A stretch of DNA of 64,000 nt, taken from NCBI GenBank assembly GCA_947460345.1, contig CANHGM010000003.1, positions 81,819-145,818 on the forward strand, read 5' to 3'. Within the stretch, counting starts at the first letter, position 1. Each line of letters opens with the position of its first letter. The stretch is from Bacteroidota bacterium. GTDB lineage: Bacteria > Bacteroidota > Bacteroidia > UKL13-3. The translations under genes and the position numbers were made by a program. The notes beneath the pieces were generated by a model. It was not told the DNA's origin and searched no databases. It saw only the letters and a list, made by a program, of their open reading frames with translations. Positions 44,516 to 53,353 of the stretch are shown piece by piece.

Positions 44516-45349
44516 TTATAATGATCCAAAAACGTACATTTGGTCTTTTGATGGCTCATCCTCCCCTTCTTCATCTTCAAGTGTTATGGCAAAAGCACTG
44601 GCTTTTTCTACTTTTTCTTGAAGGGAGATTATTTCTTTGGTGGCTTTCATATCAATCATACCTACACTTACCATTTTTTTATTAGATAAAACCCAAAACT
44701 GATAAGCTTTACCTTCAGGAGGTATGGGCATTTTCATATCATGCACCAAAATTTCATTTGTGTTTCTATTCCAGCAAACCATAACGGAAGATTGAGGAGA
44801 AATATCTTTGCCAGAAAGTTTAACCATTCTAATGCCATCTTGATTAAAAATGTTTAATAATTTAACAGATTTTTCGTAAGCTTCTTTTTGTTTATCACTT
44901 TCAGCTATAGCCTTTTCTGTTTTAGTTTCAAGATCTACCAATTTCTCTTCAGCTCTATTTAATTGGCTTTTATAATTCCAAGCCATAAATGCACTAATTG
45001 AAAATAATGCTAATGAAGCAGCAACAACAAATGGCATCAACCTAACAATATTGGGAGCTTGGTTTACAACCATATTCTCAGCAGAAGTAATAATATTTAC
45101 TTTTTCAGGTTCGCTTACTTGATGTGTTCCATTCAATTTCAGCCAAATCATTTCTTTATTCTGAATTGGAATTTCTTTTTGGAGCAATTGATTGTATAGC
45201 AACATATTTTCTTGAGCCAATTCATACTCTTGTTGAAGCTTAGCCTCAATTTTCAAACGTCTTTCAAATTCTTCACGTTCTTCAGGGGTTGCTAATCCGT
45301 AAAGATATCCTTCTATCATACCTGATGCTACATAGTTTTGTATATCCAT
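44516..45349 (-). CDS. anti-sigma factor, RskA-like
   Basis: The N-terminal zone MDIQNYVASGMIEGYLYGLATPEEREEFERRL is the anti-sigma helix bundle that holds the sigma factor. One membrane segment follows at about residues 103-121 (VVAASLALFSISAFMAW), then a coiled region and a periplasmic RskA domain (VKLSGKDISPQSSVMVCWNRNTNEILVHDMKMPIPPEGKAYQFWVL). Length 277. It lies 12 nt downstream of the sigma gene and would keep it at the membrane until a signal arrives. Confidence 0.92.
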   Translation of the reverse strand: MDIQNYVASGMIEGYLYGLATPEEREEFERRLKIEAKLQQEYELAQENMLLYNQLLQKEIPIQNKEMIWLKLNGTHQVSEPEKVNIITSAENMVVNQAPNIVRLMPFVVAASLALFSISAFMAWNYKSQLNRAEEKLVDLETKTEKAIAESDKQKEAYEKSVKLLNIFNQDGIRMVKLSGKDISPQSSVMVCWNRNTNEILVHDMKMPIPPEGKAYQFWVLSNKKMVSVGMIDMKATKEIISLQEKVEKASAFAITLEDEEGEDEPSKDQMYVFGSL

Positions 45350-45361
45350 TTATTTATGATT

Positions 45362-45922
45362 TTAGGTTCTAATATCTGATTTTAAGTAATTCCTTAAATG
45401 TATCAAAGCAGCTCTAATTCTAGTTTTAACTGTACCTGAAGGTATGTTTAAATTTTTAGCTGCTTCTTCTTGAGTATAGCCTTTAAAATAAACCATGTCT
45501 ATTAATTCTCTCTGGTCTTTTTTTAATATTTGAATTATTTTGTTAAGGCCTATAAGTTCTGATTTGATATATGCATTTTCATTATTTTCTGCTTCATGTA
45601 TAAAATCATCTATACTTTGGTTTTTTAGCTGATTGGTATAGCTCTTAGATTTTATATAATCAAATGATTGGTTCTTTGCTATATTGAAAATCCAAGTGTA
45701 AAACGTGCCTTTATCTTCTTTATACTGAGATATATTTTTCCATATTTTAACAAATGTATCTTGCAACACATCTTGGCTTGAAATATCATCTAACATTAGA
45801 ATTCTATTGATAATTCCATATAGTGTTTTACCATATTGATTATACAAAGCTTCATAGCCCTCATTGCTTCCTTCTTTAAGGAGTGCAACTATTTCTGTAT
45901 CTGTTTTTGTTGAATTAGACAA
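45362..45922 (-). CDS. ECF-type RNA polymerase sigma factor
   Basis: Directs RNA polymerase to a regulon under envelope-type control. Region 2 includes YGKTLYGIINRILMLDDISSQDVLQDTFVKIWKNISQYKEDKGTFYTWIFNIAKNQSFDYIRSK-like sequence; region 4 is ELIDMVYFKGYTQEEAAKNLNIPSGTVKTRIRAALIHLR, a helix-turn-helix. Length 186 is normal. The start is TTG. Genes: sigma, anti-sigma, binding protein. The upstream intergenic region (45923-45981) is shared with the divergent helix-hairpin-helix gene. Confidence 0.94.
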   Translation of the reverse strand: MSNSTKTDTEIVALLKEGSNEGYEALYNQYGKTLYGIINRILMLDDISSQDVLQDTFVKIWKNISQYKEDKGTFYTWIFNIAKNQSFDYIKSKSYTNQLKNQSIDDFIHEAENNENAYIKSELIGLNKIIQILKKDQRELIDMVYFKGYTQEEAAKNLNIPSGTVKTRIRAALIHLRNYLKSDIRT

Positions 45923-45961
45923 TTTAACTGCAAATTAACATATTTTTTGACAAATGACCTC

Positions 45962-45969
45962 TAAATTTG
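45962..45969 (+). promoter_or_regulatory. -7 box of the helix-hairpin-helix gene
   Basis: TAAATTTG, 12 nt before the TTG start at 45982. It supports that start. Confidence 0.45.
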
Positions 45970-45981
45970 TGACTTATTTTT

Positions 45982-48057
45982 TTGAGAAAACTTATTATTA
46001 TATTATTCTTGCTATTTATATCAAGTTCTATTTGGGCACAAAAAGAGCTTGATGAAAAACAGCGTCAACAGATTATTGAAAAAATAATTGAAAACAAAGA
46101 AGGTGGAGCAGACTATACCGATCTTCAAGACCAACTCGATTTGTTTTTACAAAACCCTTTAGATATTAATTTATGTTCGATAGAGCAGCTTAGATTATTG
46201 TCTATACTCAATGAATTACAGATTGAAGCAATTATCAACCACAGGAAAAAATATGGAAAATTTATAGAAATACAAGAACTTCAAGTGATAGATATAATTC
46301 CTCAAAGTACATTGTATACTCTAATTCCATTTATATCTATAGACCGTGCTAATGTTAATATACCTTCTTTTAAAAAAATGTTGAAATATTCAAGACATGA
46401 TATTATAAACTTATATCAACAACAAGTTCAAGAAAATGAAGGCCAGCGTAGAAGAATTAAAAATGACACTTTTGACAAGCCCTATTATGAAGGGAATTCT
46501 TTGAGAAGTGTCCTCAGATATAAAATGAGTTATAAAAACTACTTTTCAATTGGCTTTACAGGAGAAAAGGATGCAGGTGAACAATTTGGACAAGGAATAA
46601 ATAAACGAGGGTTTGATTTTAATTCAGCCTATATATATATAGGTGAAAGAAAATATATAAAAAAGCTAGTGATAGGTGATTTTAATTTAATGTTAGCACA
46701 AGGTTTAACTTTTGGTTCAGGACTTTCATTTGGAAAATCAGCTATGGTAACCAATGTTAAAAGAAACAACAATGGCATTAGACCTTATAGGTCGGTAAAT
46801 GAAAATGAGTTTTTAAGAGGGATAGGAACAACACTTGCTTTTGGCAGAACTGTTTTAACTGTTTTTGCTTCTAAGAAAAAAATTGATGGGAACATTAATG
46901 GAGATACACTTATAGGCGAAGATCAAAGTTTTACTAGTATTATATCAAGTGGGTTACATAGAACTAAAGCTGAAATAGTTGACAAGCAAACCATCAGTCA
47001 AACATTAGCAGGTGGTCGCATTGCATATAAATTAAAAAAATTAGAAATAGGTGCTTCATACGCTATTATCCATTTTGACCAACCATTATTAAAAGATTTG
47101 AAACCATATAATATGTATTCTTTCTCAGGAACAACTGATAAAAAAGCTGGAATAGACTATACGTGGAATTATAAAAACATGATGGTTTTTGGAGAAACTT
47201 CAAAAAACTTAAATGGAGGATGGGCCACCATTAATTCAATACTCATCAGTTTATCACAAAATTTAGATTATATCAGTGTTATTAGAAGTTATGATAAAAA
47301 TTTCAAACCTGTATTGTGCAATGGGTGGGGTGAAAACGGCCAGAATGAAAATGAACAAGGATGGTATAATGCAATATCTGCAAGGTTTAAAAAAGGTTTT
47401 TCATTTAATGCCTATTTTGATATATATAGAAGTCCTTGGTTACGATATCAAATCAATCAACCTGGCACTTCAGGTCATGATTACTTATTAGAACTTGGAT
47501 ATTCACCAAGTAAAACATTTACTGGATATATAAGACTTAGAAGTGAAACCAAGCCATTAGCCAATACTACAGAAGATTATTTTAAAGAAATAACAAACTA
47601 TACGCGTCATTCTATTAGAACCAATTTGCAAGTTAAAATTTCTAGAAATCTAAACATGAAAAGCAGGTTAGAAATTTCTCAATGGTCTTCTACTTCTCAA
47701 CAAACACAAAAGGGAATTATATGTTTTCAAGATTTTGATTGGAAAAGTAGTACAGGCAAAATTAGTATTACAAGCAGAATAACCATGTTTGATATCGATG
47801 GATTTTATTCAAGAATCTATTCATATGAAGATGATATGATATATACTTATTCAGTCCCTATGTTTTTGAATAGAGGAACTAGAGTTTTTATATTATCAAA
47901 AATTAAAATTAGAAGGAATGTAGATTTATGGTTTAAAATTGCTCATACACAATATAAAAATATTTCAACTATAGGTTCAGGTTTAGATCAAATCTTAGTA
48001 CCATATAAAACAGATATTAAATTGCAACTTCGAATTTCTTTAGGCAAAAAAAGTTAA
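45982..48057 (+). CDS. exported helix-hairpin-helix protein with C-terminal barrel-like region
   Basis: The Sec signal is RKLIIILFLLFISSSIWA-Q, starting from TTG at 45982. Residues 40-115 contain two helix-hairpin-helix repeats of ComEA type (NPLDINLCSIEQLRLLSILNELQIEAIINHRKKYGKF and EIQELQVIDIIPQSTLYTLIPF). From residue 150 on, it is rich in strands with Tyr/Arg/Gly (for example VIGDFNLMLAQGLTFGSGLSFGKSA), suggesting a barrel. This architecture recurs in Bacteroidota without assigned function; a DNA-uptake role is conceivable because of the ComEA-like part but unproven. Length 691. Divergent from the sigma factor operon. Confidence 0.82.
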   Translation: MRKLIIILFLLFISSSIWAQKELDEKQRQQIIEKIIENKEGGADYTDLQDQLDLFLQNPLDINLCSIEQLRLLSILNELQIEAIINHRKKYGKFIEIQELQVIDIIPQSTLYTLIPFISIDRANVNIPSFKKMLKYSRHDIINLYQQQVQENEGQRRRIKNDTFDKPYYEGNSLRSVLRYKMSYKNYFSIGFTGEKDAGEQFGQGINKRGFDFNSAYIYIGERKYIKKLVIGDFNLMLAQGLTFGSGLSFGKSAMVTNVKRNNNGIRPYRSVNENEFLRGIGTTLAFGRTVLTVFASKKKIDGNINGDTLIGEDQSFTSIISSGLHRTKAEIVDKQTISQTLAGGRIAYKLKKLEIGASYAIIHFDQPLLKDLKPYNMYSFSGTTDKKAGIDYTWNYKNMMVFGETSKNLNGGWATINSILISLSQNLDYISVIRSYDKNFKPVLCNGWGENGQNENEQGWYNAISARFKKGFSFNAYFDIYRSPWLRYQINQPGTSGHDYLLELGYSPSKTFTGYIRLRSETKPLANTTEDYFKEITNYTRHSIRTNLQVKISRNLNMKSRLEISQWSSTSQQTQKGIICFQDFDWKSSTGKISITSRITMFDIDGFYSRIYSYEDDMIYTYSVPMFLNRGTRVFILSKIKIRRNVDLWFKIAHTQYKNISTIGSGLDQILVPYKTDIKLQLRISLGKKS

Positions 48058-48133
48058 CTATAACGGGTAAAAAATGTGACTAATTTAAGTTGGTTTTTAA
48101 ACAAAAAATCTACATTTTTGTCAATATAAATAA

Positions 48134-48760
48134 GTGGTACCCAAATATCTTTTTCAATTAATAGCTGGTGGCGAAAATGAAAAACTAGATTTTAAAAAAA
48201 CAATTACTAGTGTTTCAAAAATTGCTAAAACCATGGTTTCGTTTGCAAACCATAAAGGAGGTAAGCTTTTGGTTGGCGTAAATGACAATCAAACTATTTC
48301 AGGGGTTAGATGTGAAGAAGATAAATACATGCTAGATATGGCTGCTGAATTTTACTGTAAACCCAGTATTAAAATAGAAACTGAAATTTGGGAGTTTGAT
48401 GGTAAAACCATTTTAGAAGTCACTATTCCAACAACCAATCAAAAACCATATTATGCAAAAGATGAAGAAGGTAAATGGTGGGTATATATTAGAGTTAAGG
48501 ATCAATGTTTATTAGCTAGCAAGGTTATGATGGATGTTTTAAAAAGAGACGCAAACAAAACAGCGACTTATATCAATTTCTCTAGTAAAGAAAAAGGGAT
48601 TTTAGAATATTTAACTACTCATGACAAAATCACGACCAAAGAAATATGTAAAATGTTAAATATATCAAGATGGAGAGCTCAAAAAATATTAGTTAACCTA
48701 GTAAGCATAGGAGCTATAAGAATACACACCCATGAAAAAACTGAGTATTTCACCATTTGA
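48134..48760 (+). CDS. AlbA_2 (Schlafen-type) domain protein with winged helix-turn-helix
   Basis: Residues 12-125 form an AlbA_2 domain (AGGENEKLDFKKT, then KTMVSFANHKGGKLLVGVND and YYAKDEEGKWWVYIRVKDQ). Residues 150-208 are a winged helix with KGILEYLTTHDKITTKEICKMLNISRWRAQKILVNLVSIGAI. The start is GTG. At 208 residues it has no ATPase domain, so it differs from the longer AlbA_2 ATPases. A nucleic-acid-binding regulator is likely; its target is unknown. Single gene. Confidence 0.88.
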   Translation: MVPKYLFQLIAGGENEKLDFKKTITSVSKIAKTMVSFANHKGGKLLVGVNDNQTISGVRCEEDKYMLDMAAEFYCKPSIKIETEIWEFDGKTILEVTIPTTNQKPYYAKDEEGKWWVYIRVKDQCLLASKVMMDVLKRDANKTATYINFSSKEKGILEYLTTHDKITTKEICKMLNISRWRAQKILVNLVSIGAIRIHTHEKTEYFTI

Positions 48761-48840
48761 ACGACTAAATTTATAGACAGTTTTAATTTGTCTGTTTAAA
48801 ACTATTTAAGTCAATTAAAATTCTACATATGGTGAACATA

Positions 48841-48848
48841 TATATTTG
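48841..48848 (+). promoter_or_regulatory. -7 box of the gene at 48869
   Basis: TATATTTG, 20 nt before the ATG. Confidence 0.5.
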
Positions 48849-48868
48849 CAGCCAAGAATTAGTCATAT

Positions 48869-49438
48869 ATGAAAAAAATATCAGCATTGATCGTTAGTAC
48901 GCTTTTAATTACAAGCATTCATGCACAAAAGCGTAAAACCAACAGTTCTTCAAGTTTTATAGTAGAAGATAAAAAAGAAAACACCAATTTTTCATGCCCT
49001 GATTTTAGAAATTTAAAATGGGGCTCATTAAAAGAATCATTAATGATGAATGGCTCACTTATTAATTTTCAAAGAGCCAATGTTAAAAACGACACTACAG
49101 CTTATTTCATCCCTGATGACAATATGGTAATAGGTACTGTTGTTTGTCGTAATATATATTATTATTTTAATGCTGCTAATAAATTAGTAAAAGTAAAATT
49201 AGTAGTTCCTAAAATCCACAAAGGAGAAATGAAATATATATTGGTTTCTAAATTTGAAGACCCAACCAATATATATGACTTAGCCAATGGTTATCAAACC
49301 GTTTGGAATAATATAGATGAAGTAAGGCTTGTAATGACCTACTTCGAAGACCCTATTGATTTTTTAACAGTTGAGTTTATGAGTGATTATGATCTTAACG
49401 AGTCTAAAAAGATAAATAAATCGGTCGACGACTTTTGA
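48869..49438 (+). CDS. small exported protein of unknown function
   Basis: Sec signal MKKISALIVSTLLITSIHAQ, then a Lys/Ser linker and a compact domain of about 150 residues. FSCPDFRNLKWGSLKESLMMNGSL and VGTVVCRNIYYYFNAANKLVKVKLV are the clearest segments. No family recognised. It is probably periplasmic with two Cys that could pair. Single gene with promoter and terminator. Confidence 0.75.
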   Translation: MKKISALIVSTLLITSIHAQKRKTNSSSSFIVEDKKENTNFSCPDFRNLKWGSLKESLMMNGSLINFQRANVKNDTTAYFIPDDNMVIGTVVCRNIYYYFNAANKLVKVKLVVPKIHKGEMKYILVSKFEDPTNIYDLANGYQTVWNNIDEVRLVMTYFEDPIDFLTVEFMSDYDLNESKKINKSVDDF

Positions 49439-49463
49439 TGTTTTTAAGTGTGTGTGTAAATAT

Positions 49464-49497
49464 AAAAAATCTCTTTGAAAAAAGAGATTTTTTTTTG
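49464..49497. terminator. bidirectional intrinsic terminator (49438 gene and kynU)
   Basis: AAAAAATCTCTTT (49464-49476), loop GAAA, AAAGAGATTTTTT (49481-49493). A T run is present in both orientations. Confidence 0.88.
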
Positions 49498-49509
49498 CTT
49501 ATAATGATA

Positions 49510-50784
49510 TTATTTGTAGTATGATTTTATAGTTTCATATAAAACAAACACATCTTCGAATGAATTATATAATGGTACAGGTGCAACCCTAATAACATCT
49601 GGTTCTCTCCAATCGGCAAGTATATTTTTTTTAGTTAAAAAATCAAACAGCTTTTTTCCATCTTTTTTAAATTGTAGAGATAATTGGCATCCTCTATCAT
49701 CAGGAATTTTTGGTGTTATGATTTTAAAAAGATCTAAGCCTTTTTCAAGTATAAGTTGATTTAAAAGAAACTCTAAATATCCAGTAAGCAAAATACTTTT
49801 CTTTCTCATGTGTGTTATACCAGCTTTATCTATTATTTCTAATGATGCTCTGTAAGCAGCTAAAGGCAGAATTTGGGCGTTGCTCAGTTGCCATCCTTCA
49901 GCAGTTGGTTTTGCTACAAATTTAGATTCCATTTTGAACCTAGTTGTTGGGTCATTCCCCCACCATCCTGCCATTCTTGGCAATTTGGTATTAGTCGCAT
50001 GTTTTTCATTGATATACACACCTGACACACCACCTGGTCCGCTATTTAAATATTTATATCCACACCAAACAGCAAAATCAACACTCCAATCGTTCAGATG
50101 CATATGTAAATTGCCAGTTGCATGGGCTAAATCAAAACCGGCATAAGCTCCTACTTTATGAGCAGCTTTGGTTATCGACTGCATGTCAAATGCTTGTCCA
50201 GTATAGTAGTTTACACCACCAAGCATAACTAAAGCCAATTCTTTACCATGCTTTTTTATTTCTTTTTCAATATCTTCAGTTCTTAGAATTTCTTCTCCTT
50301 TTCTTGGCCACAATTCAACAATAGCCTCTTTAATTTTAAAACCATGAAGTTTGGCTTGAGATTGAACTGCATATATATCACTTGGGAAAGCACCCCCTTC
50401 AATAATAATTTTAAATCTTTTTTTTGTAGGTCTATAAAAGGTTGTCATCATTAGATGTAGGTTTACTGAAAGTGTATTCATCACAACAACTTCATGTGGA
50501 AGAGCACCTACTAATTTGGCTGTTTTTTCAGTGACAAATTCATGATATGAAAACCAAGGTGTTTGAGCTTTAAAATGACCTTCAACACCATAATTTTTCC
50601 AATCTTCTAAATCTTGTTTAATATAATCACTTACACTTTTAGGTTGCAGACCTAGTGAATTACCACAAAAATATCTGCATTCTCTTGCATTTATTTTAGG
50701 GATATAAAATAAATCTCTATAGCTTTTTAAAGGGTCAGTTGAATCTAACTTTTTAGCAAAATCAATGTTGGATTGGTATTTCAT
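49510..50784 (-). CDS. kynU: kynureninase
   Basis: A PLP enzyme that splits kynurenine (or 3-hydroxykynurenine) into anthranilate (or 3-hydroxyanthranilate) and alanine, in tryptophan breakdown or de novo NAD synthesis. PLP Lys244 is in WCGYKYLNSGPGG, and DLAHATGN (218-225) is the cofactor-contacting signature. RYFCGNSLGLQPKSV is the N-terminal hallmark. Length 424. The start codon lies inside the end of the LysE gene (23-bp overlap), so the two are coupled. No other kynurenine genes are in the window. Confidence 0.95.
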   Translation of the reverse strand: MKYQSNIDFAKKLDSTDPLKSYRDLFYIPKINARECRYFCGNSLGLQPKSVSDYIKQDLEDWKNYGVEGHFKAQTPWFSYHEFVTEKTAKLVGALPHEVVVMNTLSVNLHLMMTTFYRPTKKRFKIIIEGGAFPSDIYAVQSQAKLHGFKIKEAIVELWPRKGEEILRTEDIEKEIKKHGKELALVMLGGVNYYTGQAFDMQSITKAAHKVGAYAGFDLAHATGNLHMHLNDWSVDFAVWCGYKYLNSGPGGVSGVYINEKHATNTKLPRMAGWWGNDPTTRFKMESKFVAKPTAEGWQLSNAQILPLAAYRASLEIIDKAGITHMRKKSILLTGYLEFLLNQLILEKGLDLFKIITPKIPDDRGCQLSLQFKKDGKKLFDFLTKKNILADWREPDVIRVAPVPLYNSFEDVFVLYETIKSYYK

Positions 50785-51397
50785 TAGTAAAATTATATAT
50801 ATAAATCATGTAAATTCCGATGCAAATAAAAATGATACCCATCAAGTAATCTATTTTTTTTAGCAAACTTGTTGTAAAAAATCTTTTTAATTTATGAGCA
50901 GAGAAAGATATTAAAGATTCACAACCAAATATAGTTCCGAGAACTGCCGTATAAAATATCACATTTTCTAATATAGAATGGTTAACTACAGGATATATGG
51001 TTCGAGACACAACTAACCAGCTAATAAAATTTACAGGGTTTATTCCATTTAATACAATACCCGTTGTAAAATAATAAATAAAATTCCCAAATTTGGTTTT
51101 GGGTGCTTTTAATGGCATTTGTTTTTTAAAAAACATAGATATCCCAAATCCAAATAAAATGACTCCGCCAATGGTTGCTACAATTTTCTGATTTTGATCT
51201 AATCCAGGAATAAAAGATAAAAGACCTAAAGACAATAAGATAAAAATTAAATCACTAAATACAACACCAGCGGCAATCTTCATCCCACTTTTCCAGCCAT
51301 ATTCTAAACTGGTTTGAATCAATACAAAAAACACTGTACCAAACGTCCAACTCAACAGAAAACCTGTTACCAAACCGTTAATTAAAGCTTCAATCAA
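50762..51397 (-). CDS. LysE-family transporter
   Basis: Six hydrophobic segments within 211 residues. The N-terminal GLVTGFLLSWTFGTVFFVLIQTSLEYGWKSGMKIAAGVVFSDLIFILLS is the LysE/RhtB pattern. These proteins export amino acids or related compounds. The start is TTG. It overlaps kynU by 23 bp, so the transported compound may be linked to kynurenine metabolism (alanine, anthranilate or kynurenine); this is inference from position. Confidence 0.88.
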   Translation of the reverse strand: MIEALINGLVTGFLLSWTFGTVFFVLIQTSLEYGWKSGMKIAAGVVFSDLIFILLSLGLLSFIPGLDQNQKIVATIGGVILFGFGISMFFKKQMPLKAPKTKFGNFIYYFTTGIVLNGINPVNFISWLVVSRTIYPVVNHSILENVIFYTAVLGTIFGCESLISFSAHKLKRFFTTSLLKKIDYLMGIIFICIGIYMIYIYNFTNEIPIQH

Positions 51398-51581
51398 TGT
51401 TAATTTATTTTATTTGCAATATTACCACCTTAATCTGAATTTTAGCACTAGAAACAAATTAGTTTCATGTAAATTTCATCTATATATAATTTTATTTTAG
51501 CTAAATTTTAACAATTATAACCAAATAAAGTACTTTTTTTCGTTTGTACAGATAGTATGACAGAATTCGGTCAAATGGTGG

Positions 51582-51589
51582 TATTTTTG
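51582..51589 (+). promoter_or_regulatory. -7 box of grpE-dnaJ
   Basis: TATTTTTG, 15 nt before the ATG at 51605. It lies downstream of the alternative start at 51557, which argues against that longer frame. Confidence 0.5.
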
Positions 51590-51604
51590 CCAACCCAAAT
51601 TAAA

Positions 51605-52192
51605 ATGAAAAATATATTTAATATGTTTAATAACGATTCAACAGAAGAGCCAGTTAACAAAGAGATCAATTCAGAAGAAACTTCAGAAAATTCAGAAAAA
51701 AGAGTTGATATAACAAATGAAAACCCTGAAGTGGAGACACTAAATGAAACAGAAAAGCTTCAAAATGAAGTGATTGAATTAAACGAAAAATACTTGCGTT
51801 TGTATTCAGATTTTGAAAATTTTAAAAGAAGAACTTTCAAAGAAAGGATGGAGTTGATGCAAACAGCAAACCAAGAGATGATGTTAGCTGTAATCCCAAT
51901 TTTAGATGATTTTGAAAGAGCTATGAAGTCATTTGAATTAGTAACTGAGGTAGCCCCTTTAATAGAAGGGTTAGAATTAATAAATCAAAAATTCAAGAAC
52001 ACTTTACAGCAAAAAGGATTAAAATCTTTAGAATCAATAGGTCAACCATTTAATATTGATTTACATGAAGCAATTACAAATTTACCAGTTGAAGATGAGT
52101 CAAAAAAAGGTACAATAATAGACGAAGTGGAACGTGGTTATATGTTAGGTGATAAGGTTATAAGATTTGCAAAAGTAGTTGTAGCAAGTTAA
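51605..52192 (+). CDS. grpE: nucleotide exchange factor GrpE
   Basis: Releases ADP from DnaK. I start at the ATG at 51605 (MKNIFNMFNNDST), because the -7 box lies between it and 51557. An acidic, Glu/Ser-rich N-terminus is followed by the long dimerisation helix (KLQNEVIELNEKYLRLYSDFENFKRRT). The beta domain ends GYMLGDKVIRFAKVVVA, the family hallmark. 195 residues. dnaJ starts 7 nt after the stop; dnaK is elsewhere. No CIRCE (HrcA) element is visible upstream. Confidence 0.95.
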   Translation: MKNIFNMFNNDSTEEPVNKEINSEETSENSEKRVDITNENPEVETLNETEKLQNEVIELNEKYLRLYSDFENFKRRTFKERMELMQTANQEMMLAVIPILDDFERAMKSFELVTEVAPLIEGLELINQKFKNTLQQKGLKSLESIGQPFNIDLHEAITNLPVEDESKKGTIIDEVERGYMLGDKVIRFAKVVVAS

Positions 52193-52199
52193 TTAAAAT

Positions 52200-53348
52200 A
52201 TGTCAACAAAAAGAGATTATTACGAAATTTTAGGAGTAGCTAAAAATGCCACTGAAGTTGAAATTAAAAAGGCTTACAGGCAAATGGCTATAAAATTCCA
52301 TCCAGATAAAAATCCTGGTAATAAGGAAGCAGAAGATAAATTTAAAGAAGCAGCTGAAGCATATGAAGTATTGAGTAATGCTGAGAAAAAAGCACGTTAC
52401 GATAGATTTGGACATCAAGGAATGGGCGGAGCTGGAGGCGGACAAAGTCATATGAATATGGATGATATATTTTCTAATTTTGGAGATATATTTGGAGAAG
52501 GCCATCCATTTGAGAGTTTTTTTGGTGGCAATAGCGGAGGAAGAGGAGGCAGAAGACAAAAAGTAGGAAGCAGTATTAGAATAAAAGTTGAATTAACGCT
52601 GCAAGAAATTGCCACAGGAGTTGAAAAGAAACTAAAAGTAAAAAAACAAGTTGCGTGTAATAGTTGCAATGGTAGTGGAGCTAAAGATTCTTCATCAGTT
52701 AAAACTTGTACTACTTGTAATGGCTCTGGTGCTGTAAGAAAAGTGCAACAGTCATTTTTGGGACAAATAGCAACAACAACAACATGCCCTACATGTAATG
52801 GCGATGGAACAACAGTAGTAAATAAATGTGGTTCATGCCATGGAACTGGAAAAACAATAGGTGAGGAAATTGTAACTATCAAAATCCCTGCTGGTGTAGG
52901 AGATGGCATGCAAATGACTGTAAGTGGAAAAGGGAATGCTGCCGAACGTGGAGGAATACCTGGAGATTTAATCGTTCAATTCGAAGAAAAACCAGATGCT
53001 TCATTAAAACGTGACGGAAACAATGTGTTATATGAATGTTATATAAGTTTCCCTGATGCTGTTACAGGATTAAGTGTTGAAATACCAACAGTTGATGGTA
53101 AAGCTAAAATTCCAATTAAAGCCGGCACCCAACCCGGAGAAATATTAAGATTAAGGGGCAAAGGAATACCTGTTTTAAATGGCTATGGCAGAGGTGACCA
53201 ATTAGTTCATATAAATATATGGACTCCACAAAAACTAAGTTCTGAAGAAAAAGCCATGATTGAAAAACTAAAATCTTCTGAAAATTTCAAACCTAAGCCA
53301 ACAAATCAACGTGGGTTTTTCGAAAAAATAAAAGAATTTTTTAGTTAA
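52200..53348 (+). CDS. dnaJ: chaperone DnaJ
   Basis: DnaK co-chaperone. The J domain (residues 4-68) has HPD at 34-36. A Gly/Phe-rich region with GQSHMNMDDIFSNFGDIFG follows. Four CxxCxGxG zinc motifs are present (CNSCNGSG, CTTCNGSG, CPTCNGDG, CGSCHGTG), then the two C-terminal beta domains. 382 residues is a complete type I DnaJ. It is the second gene of the grpE operon. Confidence 0.97.
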   Translation: MSTKRDYYEILGVAKNATEVEIKKAYRQMAIKFHPDKNPGNKEAEDKFKEAAEAYEVLSNAEKKARYDRFGHQGMGGAGGGQSHMNMDDIFSNFGDIFGEGHPFESFFGGNSGGRGGRRQKVGSSIRIKVELTLQEIATGVEKKLKVKKQVACNSCNGSGAKDSSSVKTCTTCNGSGAVRKVQQSFLGQIATTTTCPTCNGDGTTVVNKCGSCHGTGKTIGEEIVTIKIPAGVGDGMQMTVSGKGNAAERGGIPGDLIVQFEEKPDASLKRDGNNVLYECYISFPDAVTGLSVEIPTVDGKAKIPIKAGTQPGEILRLRGKGIPVLNGYGRGDQLVHINIWTPQKLSSEEKAMIEKLKSSENFKPKPTNQRGFFEKIKEFFS

Positions 53349-53353
53349 TTTCC

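Noticed and set aside
51557..51604. Longer GrpE start
   Set aside because: The -7 promoter box lies inside this stretch, and the extra residues are not GrpE-like.
52448..52909. 153-residue ORF antisense to dnaJ
   Set aside because: It mirrors the Gly/Cys-rich repeats of dnaJ, is Pro/Ser/Val-biased and has no promoter; dnaJ is certain.
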